Source: UBA5066 sp048500275 (GTDB lineage Bacteria > Acidobacteriota > Thermoanaerobaculia > UBA5066). Taken from it: a stretch of DNA of 64,000 nucleotides. Under the pieces are notes generated by a model that worked only from the letters and a program-made list of their open reading frames with translations, did not search any database and had not been told where the DNA came from. Numbering within the stretch: position 1 is the stretch's first letter; every line of letters begins with the position of its first letter. Below, in pieces: positions 1 to 8,131 of this stretch. The DNA lies in NCBI GenBank assembly GCA_048500275.1, contig JASNYI010000003.1:620001-684000 (forward strand), in the 5' to 3' direction. The position numbers and the translations under genes were made by a program.

Positions 1-453
1 CTCCATCAGCTGGAGATCGAGGGCGGCACGGAGGCGCGCGACATCGTGCTGGCCCTGCTCGACGCCGGCGCCGACCCGAATCAGTTCACGTCGATCGCCC
101 GGGGTGGCCTCGGCGGACGTTCGGGCCGGCCCGGAAACACCGTGAGCGGAAGCGCGGGCGGCACCGCCTATGTCCTCTACGCCGCCGAGCGCGCAATCGG
201 CCTCGGCGACACGGCGCTGCTCGACCGGTTCCTCGCCGCCGGGCTCGAAGTGACCGGCAAGCCCGGCGGGGCCACGTTGACCAGGGCCGCCGCCGAGGGC
301 CAGCTGGCCGTGGTGCAGCGGCTCATCGCGCTGGGTGCCGACGTGAACCACCGGCACGACGACCTCGGCTCGCCGCTGGCGGCCGCGGTACACCGACGCC
401 ACCGCGACGTGGCGACGCTGCTCGATCAGCACGGCGCGCGCGAGTGGCAGTGA
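1..453 (+). CDS. Ankyrin-repeat protein, C-terminal part (5' end outside window)
   Basis: The reading frame is open from base 1, so only the C-terminal ~150 residues are visible; the GTG at 46 is probably an internal valine. Two ankyrin signatures can be seen: an ALLDAGADPN segment near the start and an AVVQRLIALGADVNHR segment followed by SPLAAAVHRRHRDVATLLDQHGA near the end. Ankyrin repeats are protein-protein interaction scaffolds; partner and cellular role cannot be told from this fragment. The gene ends 3 bases before the convergent ion-channel gene. The family call is good; the function is unknown. Confidence 0.8.
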   Translation, partial: LHQLEIEGGTEARDIVLALLDAGADPNQFTSIARGGLGGRSGRPGNTVSGSAGGTAYVLYAAERAIGLGDTALLDRFLAAGLEVTGKPGGATLTRAAAEGQLAVVQRLIALGADVNHRHDDLGSPLAAAVHRRHRDVATLLDQHGAREWQ

Positions 454-456
454 CCG

Positions 457-1323
457 CTACGGGCCCCGCGGCGGGGCGAGCGGCCGGCCGCAGTCCCTGC
501 AGAACCGGGCCGAGCTCTCGTGGCCTTCCGTCAGGCACTCGGGGCAGGCCCTCGTGCCCGCCCGCCTCGCCGCCACGGCCGACTCCACGATCTCGGCGGT
601 GACGATGCCGGTCGGGACGGCGATGATGCTGTAGCCGAGGACCATGACGAGCGAGGCGAGCGTCTTGCCGACGAGGGTCTGGGGAACGACGTCGCCGTAA
701 CCGACCGTCGTCAGGGTCACGATGGCCCAGTAGACCCCCATCGGGATGCTGGTGAAGCCCCGCTCCTCCCCCTCGACCAGGTACATGCCCGCGCCGAGGA
801 TCGTGACGAGGATGAGGATCGTCCCGAGGAAGACGAGCACCTTGTGCCGGCTGTTTGCCAGCGCCCGCGTCAGGAGGTTCGCCTCGCCCAGGAAGCGGGC
901 CAGCTTGAAGACGCGGAAGATGCGGAGCAGGCGCAGGCCCCGGATCACGAGGAGGGACTCGCTGCCGGGGACCAGCAGGCTCAGGTAGCTGGGGAGAATG
1001 GCGAGCAGGTCCACGAGTCCGAAGAAGCTGCGGGCGTATCGGGCCGGGTGGGGAACGCAGGCGAGGCGCGCCGCGTACTCGACCGTGAAGAGGACGGTGA
1101 AGACCCACTCCGCCACGTCGATCTCGCGGCCCCAGGCCTCGCGGACCGGGCGGACGCTCTCGGCCATGACGACGCTGACGCTGGCGACGATAGCCACGAG
1201 GAGCGCGACGTCGAATGCCTTCCCCGCCGGCGTCTCCGCCTCGAAGACGACGACCCGGAGCCGCTCGCGCCAGCCGGCGGGGCGAGAGGTCGCAGCGGGG
1301 CCGGCCCGTTCGCCGGAATCCAC
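457..1323 (-). CDS. Voltage-gated potassium channel with C-terminal zinc ribbon
   Basis: A 288-residue integral membrane protein of the six-transmembrane ion-transport family. S1 (residues ~38-57), S2 (~75-95) and S3 (~105-125) are followed by an S4-like voltage sensor with regularly spaced arginines (IRGLRLLRIFRVFKLARF). A pore loop carries the K+ selectivity filter TVGYGD, and a last helix follows. The cytoplasmic tail ends in a CxxC...CxxC module (CPEC ... CRDCG), a probable zinc ribbon, which is unusual for a Kv-type channel. The start is GTG. It follows the small membrane protein gene at 1334-1495 by 10 bases and is probably co-transcribed with it. It should conduct K+ across the inner membrane; gating is not testable here. 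Confidence 0.9.
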   Translation of the reverse strand: MDSGERAGPAATSRPAGWRERLRVVVFEAETPAGKAFDVALLVAIVASVSVVMAESVRPVREAWGREIDVAEWVFTVLFTVEYAARLACVPHPARYARSFFGLVDLLAILPSYLSLLVPGSESLLVIRGLRLLRIFRVFKLARFLGEANLLTRALANSRHKVLVFLGTILILVTILGAGMYLVEGEERGFTSIPMGVYWAIVTLTTVGYGDVVPQTLVGKTLASLVMVLGYSIIAVPTGIVTAEIVESAVAARRAGTRACPECLTEGHESSARFCRDCGRPLAPPRGP

Positions 1324-1333
1324 CGGCCGCGTC

Positions 1334-1495
1334 CTACCGGCGCTCCGCCCGCGTGCAGACGACGAGAGCGCCGATGACGCCCGGCACCCAGCCGGCGAGC
1401 GTCAGGAGGGAGACGAGGAGGATCGTCCCGCACCCCTTGTCGAGGACGGCGAGGGGCGGCAGGAAGATGCACAGGAGCGCGCGTCCGATGCCCAT
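1334..1495 (-). CDS. Small hydrophobic Pmp3/YqaE-type membrane protein
   Basis: A 53-residue protein with two hydrophobic helices and the family pattern FLPPLAV in helix 1 and LTLAGWVPGVIGAL in helix 2. Pmp3/YqaE (UPF0057) proteins are tiny bilayer proteins linked to membrane potential and cation stress in yeast, plants and bacteria. The ATG start at 1495 is preceded at a good distance by GGAGAG (reading the minus strand). The gene lies 10 bases upstream of the K+ channel on the same strand, so the two probably form a membrane-potential operon. That functional link is inference; the family assignment rests on the conserved LPP and GWxPG motifs. Confidence 0.8.
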   Translation of the reverse strand: MGIGRALLCIFLPPLAVLDKGCGTILLVSLLTLAGWVPGVIGALVVCTRAERR

Positions 1496-1573
1496 TCCCG
1501 TATTCTCTCCGACCGGGGCGCCGGCTGCCCCCCGCGGCCGTCCCGGCCCGCCCTTCCCGGAAAGGAGCCCACC

Positions 1574-2713
1574 GTGATCGACGAAACGCTGACCATGATC
1601 CCGGGTCCGACCCCGGTCCACGCCCGCGTCCTCGGCGCCCTGGCCCGCCCGACGACCTCCCACGTCGCGCCTTCCTTCGTCGCGGAGTTCCGCCAGGCGC
1701 TCTCCGGCTTCCGGTCGCTCTGCCGGAGCGAGGCGGCGCAGCCCTTCGTCGTCGCGGGCGGCGGCACGCTCGCGATGGAGATGGCGCTCGTGAACGTCGT
1801 CGCTCCGGGCGAGAAGGTCCTCGTCGTCTCGCACGGCTACTTCGGCGACCGCTTCGGCGACCTCGCCGCCGCGTTCGGGATCGAGGCCGACGTCCTGAAG
1901 TCGGAGTGGGGGAAGACCGTCCCGCCCGCCGAGGTCGCGAGCCGCCTCGCGAGCGGCTCCTACGCCGCCGTGACGGTGAGCCACGTCGACACCTCCACCG
2001 GGACGCTCGCGCCGGTCGAGGGGTATGTCGAGCTCCTCCGCGGCCGGCAAGAGATCTTCGTCCTCGACGGCGTCTGCGCGACGGGCGGCGTCGACGAGCG
2101 GTTCGACGAGTGGGGCGTCGACGTCCTCCTCACCGGGCCGCAGAAGGCGATCGGGGCCCCTCCCGGCCTCGCCCTCTGCCTCTTTTCGGAGCGCGCGATG
2201 GAACGCCGGAGGGCGCGCGCCTCCGTTCCGGCCTACTACGCCGACCTGATGCGCTGGCTCCCGGTCATGCAGGACCCGGGGAAGTACTTCTCGACCCCCT
2301 GCGTGAACGAGATCGTCGCCCTCGCCGAGGCGCTCCGGATCCTCCACGCCGAGGGCCTCGACGCTCGCTTCGCTCGCCACGCGCGGATCGCCCGCGCCTT
2401 CCGCGCCGGCCTCGACGCGCTCGGCCTCGCGCTCTTCACCGACGCCTCCTGCCGCGCCGCCACCCTCTCCGTCATCCTCCTCCCGGAAGGGGTCGCCGAC
2501 GCCGACTTCCGCAGGGAGGTCGCCGCGCGCGGCGCCGTCCTCGCCGGTGGCCTCGGACCGATCGCGGGAAAGTCCTTCCGCCTCGGGCACATGGGGAACA
2601 TCGGCCCGGCCGAGGTCGCCACGACGCTTCTCGCGATCGAGGGGGCCCTCGCCGCCCTCGGCGTCCCCGTCTCCCCCGGCGCCGCCCTCGCGGCCGCCGC
2701 TCGGCACTTCTGA
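1574..2713 (+). CDS. Class V aminotransferase (alanine-glyoxylate/serine-pyruvate type)
   Basis: A 379-residue PLP enzyme of the serine-pyruvate/alanine-glyoxylate aminotransferase group. It starts with the family N-terminus MIPGPTPVHARVL. A glycine-rich cofactor segment follows (VVAGGGTLAMEMAL), then an aspartate that would contact the PLP ring (FVLDGVCATGG) and the Schiff-base lysine in LLTGPQKAIGAPPG. The GTG start at 1574 is chosen because AAAGGAG lies at 1561-1567; the same frame is open further upstream without a ribosome site. It is expected to be cytosolic and to move amino groups between small amino acids and glyoxylate or pyruvate; the exact substrate pair cannot be read from sequence. 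A 68-base palindrome follows its stop. Confidence 0.88.
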   Translation: MIDETLTMIPGPTPVHARVLGALARPTTSHVAPSFVAEFRQALSGFRSLCRSEAAQPFVVAGGGTLAMEMALVNVVAPGEKVLVVSHGYFGDRFGDLAAAFGIEADVLKSEWGKTVPPAEVASRLASGSYAAVTVSHVDTSTGTLAPVEGYVELLRGRQEIFVLDGVCATGGVDERFDEWGVDVLLTGPQKAIGAPPGLALCLFSERAMERRRARASVPAYYADLMRWLPVMQDPGKYFSTPCVNEIVALAEALRILHAEGLDARFARHARIARAFRAGLDALGLALFTDASCRAATLSVILLPEGVADADFRREVAARGAVLAGGLGPIAGKSFRLGHMGNIGPAEVATTLLAIEGALAALGVPVSPGAALAAAARHF

Positions 2714-2723
2714 TCCCGGCACC

Positions 2724-2791
2724 CGCAGAGTGTAGAAGGTAGACCTGACCCCATTCCGGAATGGGGTCAGGTCTACCTTCTACACTCTGCG
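2724..2791. repeat. Perfect 68-base palindrome, copy 1 of a REP-like element
   Basis: The two 34-base arms are exact reverse complements with no loop. Each arm carries the shared core GGGGTCAGGTCTACCTTCTA followed by CACTCTGCG. Related copies lie at 8058-8127, 9607-9636 and 14340-14407. The layout (short, palindromic, intergenic, scattered) matches REP sequences mobilised by RAYT-type tyrosine transposases; no transposase is in the window. It could fold as a cruciform in DNA or a long hairpin in RNA downstream of the aminotransferase. Confidence 0.85.
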
Positions 2792-2905
2792 CGGCGGGCG
2801 TGCCTTCCAGCCCCCGTTTCGTGCAGACTCCCGCCGCACCGCAGCGGTTCAGGGAGACTGAACGGATCCGTCCGTGGCGGTGAGGTTTTCAGGGAGGGCC
2901 GAGCC

Positions 2906-5900
2906 GTGAGGAATGACGGAGCGAAGAAGGACCCCGATTCGACGACAGCCGACGCCGGAGGGCTTTCGCGGCGCGCTCTCGCGACGCCCGAGCCTTACGT
3001 CCGCCTTTTCTCGAGGCGCGTCCAGCAGGAGGGCGCGCTCGACCTGACGCAGGGGGACTACAAGAACGCCGACTTCGCGCCGCACCCGGAGGTGGTGAGA
3101 GCGGCGCAGCGGATCACCCGGAACACGGTCCACAGCTATGGGCCGGCCGTCGGTCGGATGGACGTGCGGGGCGAGGTGGCCGATTTCTTCAACAGGGACG
3201 GCCTCCTCGACTACCCCTCGTCGGAAGTGCGGTTCCTGCCGGACGAGGTCCTCTTCACTCCCGGCACCCGCTCGGGTCTCGCCATGGTCCTCGAGGTCCT
3301 CGGCGCGGACGGCTCGGGCGTCGTCGTGCCTCGGCCGAGCTGGGAGTACGACTGGTACGTCGAGCGGGCGGGCAAGAGGCTCGTCGAGCTGCCGACCTCG
3401 TCCCCGGAATTCCTCCCCGACCCGAAGGACCTCGAGCGCCTCCTCGCGAAGGGCGGAATCTCCTCGGTCATCCTGAACAACCCGCACAACCCGACGGGGC
3501 GGGTCTACCCGCGCGAGCTCGTCGAGGCGCTCGTGAGCGTCGCGGTGCGGCACCGCTGCTACGTCCTCTACGACTCGGTCTACCAGCGGCTCGACTACGT
3601 CGGCTGGTTCGTGAACCCGGCCTTCGCCGATCCCGCGTGGCGCGACCGGGTCGTGTCGCTGTCGGGCCTGTCGAAAATGGACATGTTCGGCGCCTCGACG
3701 GGCGCACGCGCCTGCTGGATGGTGATCTCCGACCAGATCCGCGCGGGCGGCGTGAAGGCGCGCGAGATCCTCGCGAACCTCTCCGCGTGGCTCGTGGCGA
3801 CCCCATCGACGCTCGCGCAGGACTGGGCCCTCGCGGCGCTCCAGAGCCCGCTCGCCGCGTTGCGCCGCCCCTCGCCCTACATGCGCGAGCGGCGCGACTT
3901 CATGGCGAAGGCGGCCGACGAGCTGGCCCCGCTCGGCGTCGAGCGGACCGACTTCGGCGGGACGTTCTACGCTCCCCTCGCCTTCCCCGGACTCGTCGGC
4001 GAGCCGTTCGACCGGCTCCGCAACGGCGTGAGAGAGAAGGCCGTCGTGAAGGACTCCGTCGACGCCTTCGAGCTCCTCCTCTCGGGGGGCGTCGGGGGAA
4101 TCCCGTTCGTCGCCTTCGCGGGGGCGGACGCGGCCCGCTACGGGACGTGGCAACGGCTCTCGTACGGCTCGAAGGACGTGAAGGAGCTGTCGGTCTTCAT
4201 CGACCGCGTGAAGGCGCGCCTCGCGGCGCAGGGGCGGCTCGGGTCGAGCGCCGCCGCAACGGCCGGGGCCGCCGGCACCGCCTCGCTCGCGCCGCTCGAC
4301 GCGGTCTGGGAGAGCGTCTGCACGATCGACGGCTACGACGCCCTCGACGGCCTCGACCCCGCCGCGTTCGCCGCCGCCCGGACGAAGTTCCTCGCCGACC
4401 CCCGCCACGAGACGCTCCGGCTCACGGGGACGAAGCACCCTGACTCGACCGCCCACCGCGCCGAGCAGCTCGACCGCGCGCTCCGGGCCGCCGCCGCGGG
4501 CGACCCCGCGCGCGCGCGCCTCGCCCTGAAGCACCTGGAGTGGAACCCGCTCGTCGATGCCCGCCTCGAGTACGAGGAGACGATCGCCGACCTCCTCGGG
4601 CCGTGCAGCGAGGTCCTCGTCGACTTCGAGGGGCGGCAGATCAGCCCCGAGTGGCTCGACCTGCCCGAGAAGGTCGTCCTCGCGCTCCTGCGCCACGGCG
4701 TCGTCCCGGGCGAGGACCGCCACCTCCTCTTCCGCATCCCGAACCCCTTCATCGAGCAGGACGAGGAGAAGATCGTCCGCATCCTCGCCTCCGTCGCCCG
4801 CGCGAACGCCCTCTTCCACCTCGCGTGCGAGAAGGCCGGCGTCACGCCGGCGCAGAACGCGTTCCCCGAGCTGACGGTCCCGCAGGTCAACTCGGTCGCC
4901 GAGATCGGGGCCGTGGTCAAGATCGGGACGCTCTACCGCTCCGCGGTCGCGGGCCTCTTCGCCGGCGACGGACACGGCGACGCCTTCCTCGCGCGCAGGG
5001 TCCCGGCAGAGCGCCGCGCGGCGATGATCGAGAAGATCTCCCGCGTCCGTCTCGTGCCGCTCTGCGAGAACGTGGGGGCCCTCGCGCGCCTCCCGGAGTT
5101 CCTCGAGGCGTTCTACGTCGCGCTCGAGCGCGGCCGGGGCCTCCCCGACCTCCCGACCGCCACGGTCTTCCGGACGAGGTGGGGTCGCGACGAGGCCGTC
5201 GTGCGGGTCTTCGTCGCCATGTCCGACACGGCCGAGCAGAGCGGGAAGATCGCGACGGACGCCGCCCTGACCCTCGCCCTGGCGGGGCGCGCGGAGGCCG
5301 AGCGGCGCCTCGCCGGGCTCGCCCGGGCCGCCGGCGAGCCCGCGCCCCGCGTGACCTTCCTCGTCGGCGCCGGGCGCGCCGGCTTCCGCGGCGGCTTCGA
5401 CCCGGAGCACCCCGGCGTCGTCCGGCAGCTCGCGCGCGCCGACGGCGTCACGATGCAGGGGATCCGCGCCGACGACCCCGCGGCGGCCTCCCGCCTCGCG
5501 GCCGCGTTCCGGGCCGAGGTCGCCTCCCCTGCGCCCGCCCCCGTCGTCGGGGGCGCTGACCGCGAGGCGCTGGCGAAGCTCCTCGAGGCCGGCGTGAAGG
5601 CGCACACCGAGACCCTCCTCCGCATCGCGCCGCTCCTCGCCCCGTTCGGAGGGCTCGTCCCGCAGACCCGCGTCAGGATCCGCGCGACGGGCTCGGTCAA
5701 CTACGGCCGGTCGATCCCGGTCTACCCCGAGGAGTGGGGCGGGGGCACGACCCTCCCCGACAACCGCGACCTGCGCGACGCCTGGCCGGAGGGGGTCACC
5801 CTGCCGCGGGCGATCGTCTACAACCTCGGCTGCACGACGCTCGGCCTGCCGGCCGTCACGAGCGACCTCTCCGTCCTCGACCGCCGCGCGGCCGTCCTTC

Positions 5901-6502
5901 TCGAGCGGCACCTGCCGGGCTACCGCGAGATCGTCGCGAGCGAGCTCCCCCACTTCGTGAAGGAGGCCGCCGGGCTCGTCTTCGGCAGGAAGCTCGCCGA
6001 GACGACGGCCCGCCGCTGCCTCCGGGCCGCCGCGGCGCTCTGGGTCGACGCGCGCAGCCGCGAGGACCTCGCCCTCCCGACCTCCCTTTTCGCGATGGAG
6101 TACCTCCGCTACCTCGCGGAGGACTCGGAGAGCTGGGACGAGACGAAGGAGCACGAGAGCCGGACGACGCGCGAGGAGGAGCTGATCCGAGAGACGTCGA
6201 GCGTCTCGTTCGCCCCGCTCTGCGCCGAGCGCCCCGGCGACCGCTGGCCGGTGCTCCAGGGTTTCGCCGACGCCGAGGACGCCACGCGGCTCCTTCTCGC
6301 CCGGGAGCTGACGCTCGAGGAGAAGCGGGAGCTCGTCGACCTCCGGATCGAGGGATGGCTCCGCTCGCTCCCCGACGCCCTGTCGCGCGAGCTCCGGCGG
6401 GAATGGTCGCGCCTGCGCGAGCTGGGCAAGGACGACCTGACGCTCGACGCGATCGAGAGGCTCGTCGCCCTCGAGAGGCTCCGCGGGAGCCGCGGGGCGT
6501 AG
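2906..6502 (+). CDS. Aminotransferase fused to archaeal-type PEP carboxylase-like domain
   Basis: One uninterrupted 1198-residue frame with two enzyme-like parts. Residues ~25-440 are a fold-type I aminotransferase: substrate/PLP motif NNPHNPTG (~191), YDSVYQRL (~222) and the Schiff-base lysine in SGLSKMDMFG (~257). An Ala/Gly/Ser linker follows (~443-465). Residues ~500-1000 resemble the archaeal-type PEP carboxylase (PpcA): TKHPDST (~509), a VDFEGRQI strand, FRIPNPFIE (~609), VPLCENVGAL, a glycine-rich GAGRAGFRGG (~820), TMQGI and LPRAI. About 200 C-terminal residues are unassigned. If both halves work, PEP plus bicarbonate would give oxaloacetate that is transaminated to aspartate in one polypeptide; this is inference. 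The GTG start is supported by GGGAGGG at 2892-2898. The aminotransferase half is certain; the PEPC assignment rests on motif recall. Confidence 0.78.
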   Translation: MRNDGAKKDPDSTTADAGGLSRRALATPEPYVRLFSRRVQQEGALDLTQGDYKNADFAPHPEVVRAAQRITRNTVHSYGPAVGRMDVRGEVADFFNRDGLLDYPSSEVRFLPDEVLFTPGTRSGLAMVLEVLGADGSGVVVPRPSWEYDWYVERAGKRLVELPTSSPEFLPDPKDLERLLAKGGISSVILNNPHNPTGRVYPRELVEALVSVAVRHRCYVLYDSVYQRLDYVGWFVNPAFADPAWRDRVVSLSGLSKMDMFGASTGARACWMVISDQIRAGGVKAREILANLSAWLVATPSTLAQDWALAALQSPLAALRRPSPYMRERRDFMAKAADELAPLGVERTDFGGTFYAPLAFPGLVGEPFDRLRNGVREKAVVKDSVDAFELLLSGGVGGIPFVAFAGADAARYGTWQRLSYGSKDVKELSVFIDRVKARLAAQGRLGSSAAATAGAAGTASLAPLDAVWESVCTIDGYDALDGLDPAAFAAARTKFLADPRHETLRLTGTKHPDSTAHRAEQLDRALRAAAAGDPARARLALKHLEWNPLVDARLEYEETIADLLGPCSEVLVDFEGRQISPEWLDLPEKVVLALLRHGVVPGEDRHLLFRIPNPFIEQDEEKIVRILASVARANALFHLACEKAGVTPAQNAFPELTVPQVNSVAEIGAVVKIGTLYRSAVAGLFAGDGHGDAFLARRVPAERRAAMIEKISRVRLVPLCENVGALARLPEFLEAFYVALERGRGLPDLPTATVFRTRWGRDEAVVRVFVAMSDTAEQSGKIATDAALTLALAGRAEAERRLAGLARAAGEPAPRVTFLVGAGRAGFRGGFDPEHPGVVRQLARADGVTMQGIRADDPAAASRLAAAFRAEVASPAPAPVVGGADREALAKLLEAGVKAHTETLLRIAPLLAPFGGLVPQTRVRIRATGSVNYGRSIPVYPEEWGGGTTLPDNRDLRDAWPEGVTLPRAIVYNLGCTTLGLPAVTSDLSVLDRRAAVLLERHLPGYREIVASELPHFVKEAAGLVFGRKLAETTARRCLRAAAALWVDARSREDLALPTSLFAMEYLRYLAEDSESWDETKEHESRTTREEELIRETSSVSFAPLCAERPGDRWPVLQGFADAEDATRLLLARELTLEEKRELVDLRIEGWLRSLPDALSRELRREWSRLRELGKDDLTLDAIERLVALERLRGSRGA

Positions 6503-6552
6503 CCACGGTTATCCTTCCCGCCCGCGGGGGCCGCGGCGGAGGAGCAGCCGGC

Positions 6553-7590
6553 GTGCAGGAGACTTCGGGGAGATCAGAGGGGCGCCTCGCGCGGCTCGTG
6601 GAGCTCGCCGAGCGCCACCACAAGGCTTTCTGGACCCTCCACAGCCTCTGGGCGCTCGGCTGGGGGGCCGCCTTCGTCCTCCTCGGGGCCGAGCGCCCGC
6701 AGCTCCTCCGATGGGGTCTCGTCTCCGTCGGCGCGGTCTGGCTGACGAGCCTCGTCCTCCCCGTGTTCCTCGAGGGCCGGTGGGTCCCCGTTGCGCGCCG
6801 GGGGGCCGCCCGCTCCCTCGTCCTCTGGGGGCAGAAATGGCTGCTGCAGGGGCTCGCCTTCTTCCTCATTCCGCTCTACCACCGGAGCGCGACCTACCCG
6901 TCGCGCCAGATCCTATTCATGTCCGTCCTCGTCCTCGCCGCCCTCGCCGCGACGATCGACGTCGTCTACGACGAGGTGATCACGCGAAAGAGGCTTCTCC
7001 TCGGGCTGTTCCTCGCGTTCGTGGCGTTCGCCACGATGAACGTCACGCTCCCGATGGTCTGGCGCGTCGGGGGCCTCTGGAACCTCGCGGCGAGCGGGGC
7101 CCTCGCGACCGCCGTCTTCGTCTCGTTCGTCGCCGGTCGCGGGAACGGCCGGCCCGCGAGGGCCGCGCTCCGCGCGGCCCTCGGCGCGCTCTTCTTCCTC
7201 GTGGTCGTCACGCTCGGGCGGCCCTCCGTCCCGCCGGCCCCGCTCAGGCTCGCCTCCGTTCACTTCGGCACCTCGCTCGGAGCCGGGAGCCTCGACGTCG
7301 ACCGGCCCCTCGACGCGCTGCGCCCGGCGGCTGCCGCCAGGGTCGTGGCCGTGGCCGCGATCCGGGCGCCGGCGGGGCTCGCGGAGGGTGTGCGCCACGT
7401 CTGGTCCGTGGACGGCCGCGTCGTCTTCGAAACCCGAATCATCGAGATCGCCGGCGGCCGGCAGCGCGGATTCCGGTCGTGGTCGGGCGTCACGCTCCGC
7501 GGCCTCCGCCCCGGACAGCGCGTCCGCCTCGACGTCGAGACGGCGCACGGTCAGCTCATCGGACGGGCCGAGATCCCGGTCCGGCTATGA
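6553..7590 (+). CDS. DUF5924/DUF2914-type multi-pass membrane protein
   Basis: A ~345-residue protein with about six to seven hydrophobic helices in the first 230 residues, then a soluble C-terminal domain. The latter has the DUF2914 pattern: HVWSVDGRVVFE, then RQRGFRSWSG and a closing strand LDVETAHGQLIGR. The membrane half looks like DUF5924. Both names are families of unknown function, so no activity is claimed. The GTG start at 6553 is set by GGAGGAG at 6538-6544; the frame is open further upstream only as an overlap with the fusion gene. It is followed 7 bases later by the SRPBCC gene. Confidence 0.75.
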   Translation: MQETSGRSEGRLARLVELAERHHKAFWTLHSLWALGWGAAFVLLGAERPQLLRWGLVSVGAVWLTSLVLPVFLEGRWVPVARRGAARSLVLWGQKWLLQGLAFFLIPLYHRSATYPSRQILFMSVLVLAALAATIDVVYDEVITRKRLLLGLFLAFVAFATMNVTLPMVWRVGGLWNLAASGALATAVFVSFVAGRGNGRPARAALRAALGALFFLVVVTLGRPSVPPAPLRLASVHFGTSLGAGSLDVDRPLDALRPAAAARVVAVAAIRAPAGLAEGVRHVWSVDGRVVFETRIIEIAGGRQRGFRSWSGVTLRGLRPGQRVRLDVETAHGQLIGRAEIPVRL

Positions 7591-7591
7591 T
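7586..7591 (+). promoter_or_regulatory. Candidate -10 box for leaderless SRPBCC gene
   Basis: TATGAT lies 6 bases before the GTG start at 7598 and overlaps the stop codon of the upstream gene. No Shine-Dalgarno sequence precedes that start. The spacing fits a leaderless transcript, but a clear -35 element is not seen. Confidence 0.35.
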
Positions 7592-7597
7592 TTCCGG

Positions 7598-8056
7598 GTG
7601 GACGCCTTCGTCTCCCGCGAGACCTTCGTCAGGGCCGGCCCGGAACGCGTCTTCGACGCCTTCACCGACATCCACGACGTCCTGGCCTGGCTCGCCGACG
7701 GCGCCGTCATCGGCCGGCACGAGGGCGGCAACTGGGGCCTCGGGTGGTACGCCGACGAGGAATCGGAGGAGGGCTACCAGGTCCTGGGCAGGATCGAGGT
7801 GTACGACCCGGGGCGCCGGCTCGTCGTCGGCGACCTGGCGTTCTCGACGCCGGAAGGCGACGACCTGGAGGGAATGCGCCTCTCGGTCGGTTTCGTCGCC
7901 GAGGACGGGGGAACCCGCGTGGCCGTGCGCCAGGAGGGTCTCGGCACCGGTCCCGGCTGGGACGGGTACGTGACCGGCATCGGGCCGGGCTGGGACCGCT
8001 CCCTCGCCGACCTCCGCCGCTGGCTGGAGGACGGGACGAAGCTCCCGGGGCGCTGA
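7598..8056 (+). CDS. SRPBCC/START-like (AHSA1-type) domain protein
   Basis: A 152-residue soluble protein with the N-terminal pattern of the Aha1/polyketide-cyclase SRPBCC superfamily: a strand-helix segment FVRAGPERVFDAFTDIHD, a curved sheet of alternating hydrophobic residues, and a C-terminal helix LADLRRWLEDG. Members bind hydrophobic ligands in a central cavity; the ligand here is unknown. GTG at 7598 is the most plausible start. It has no Shine-Dalgarno but a TATGAT box 6 bases upstream. The gene is convergent with the decarboxylase, separated by a palindromic repeat. Confidence 0.78.
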   Translation: MDAFVSRETFVRAGPERVFDAFTDIHDVLAWLADGAVIGRHEGGNWGLGWYADEESEEGYQVLGRIEVYDPGRRLVVGDLAFSTPEGDDLEGMRLSVGFVAEDGGTRVAVRQEGLGTGPGWDGYVTGIGPGWDRSLADLRRWLEDGTKLPGR

Positions 8057-8057
8057 C

Positions 8058-8127
8058 GATCGGGGTCAGTTCTACGTTCTACACTCTGCGGGGCCGCAGA
8101 ACGTAGAATGTAGAACTGACCCCGATC
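8058..8127. repeat. Imperfect palindrome, copy 2 of the REP-like element
   Basis: Two ~34-base arms, both beginning GATCGGGGTCAGTTCTAC when read inward, differ at only a few positions. The centre is GCGGGGCCGC-like. It fills the gap between two convergent genes, one base after the first stop and four before the second, and may serve as a bidirectional transcript end. It shares its core with the copies at 2724, 9607 and 14340. Confidence 0.8.
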
Positions 8128-8131
8128 TCCG

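Noticed and set aside
2849..6154. An open frame of ~1100 codons on the minus strand opposite the fusion gene.
   Set aside because: It is a GC-driven shadow: its product is Arg/Glu/Gly/Val-rich low complexity without domains, while the plus strand encodes clear enzyme motifs.
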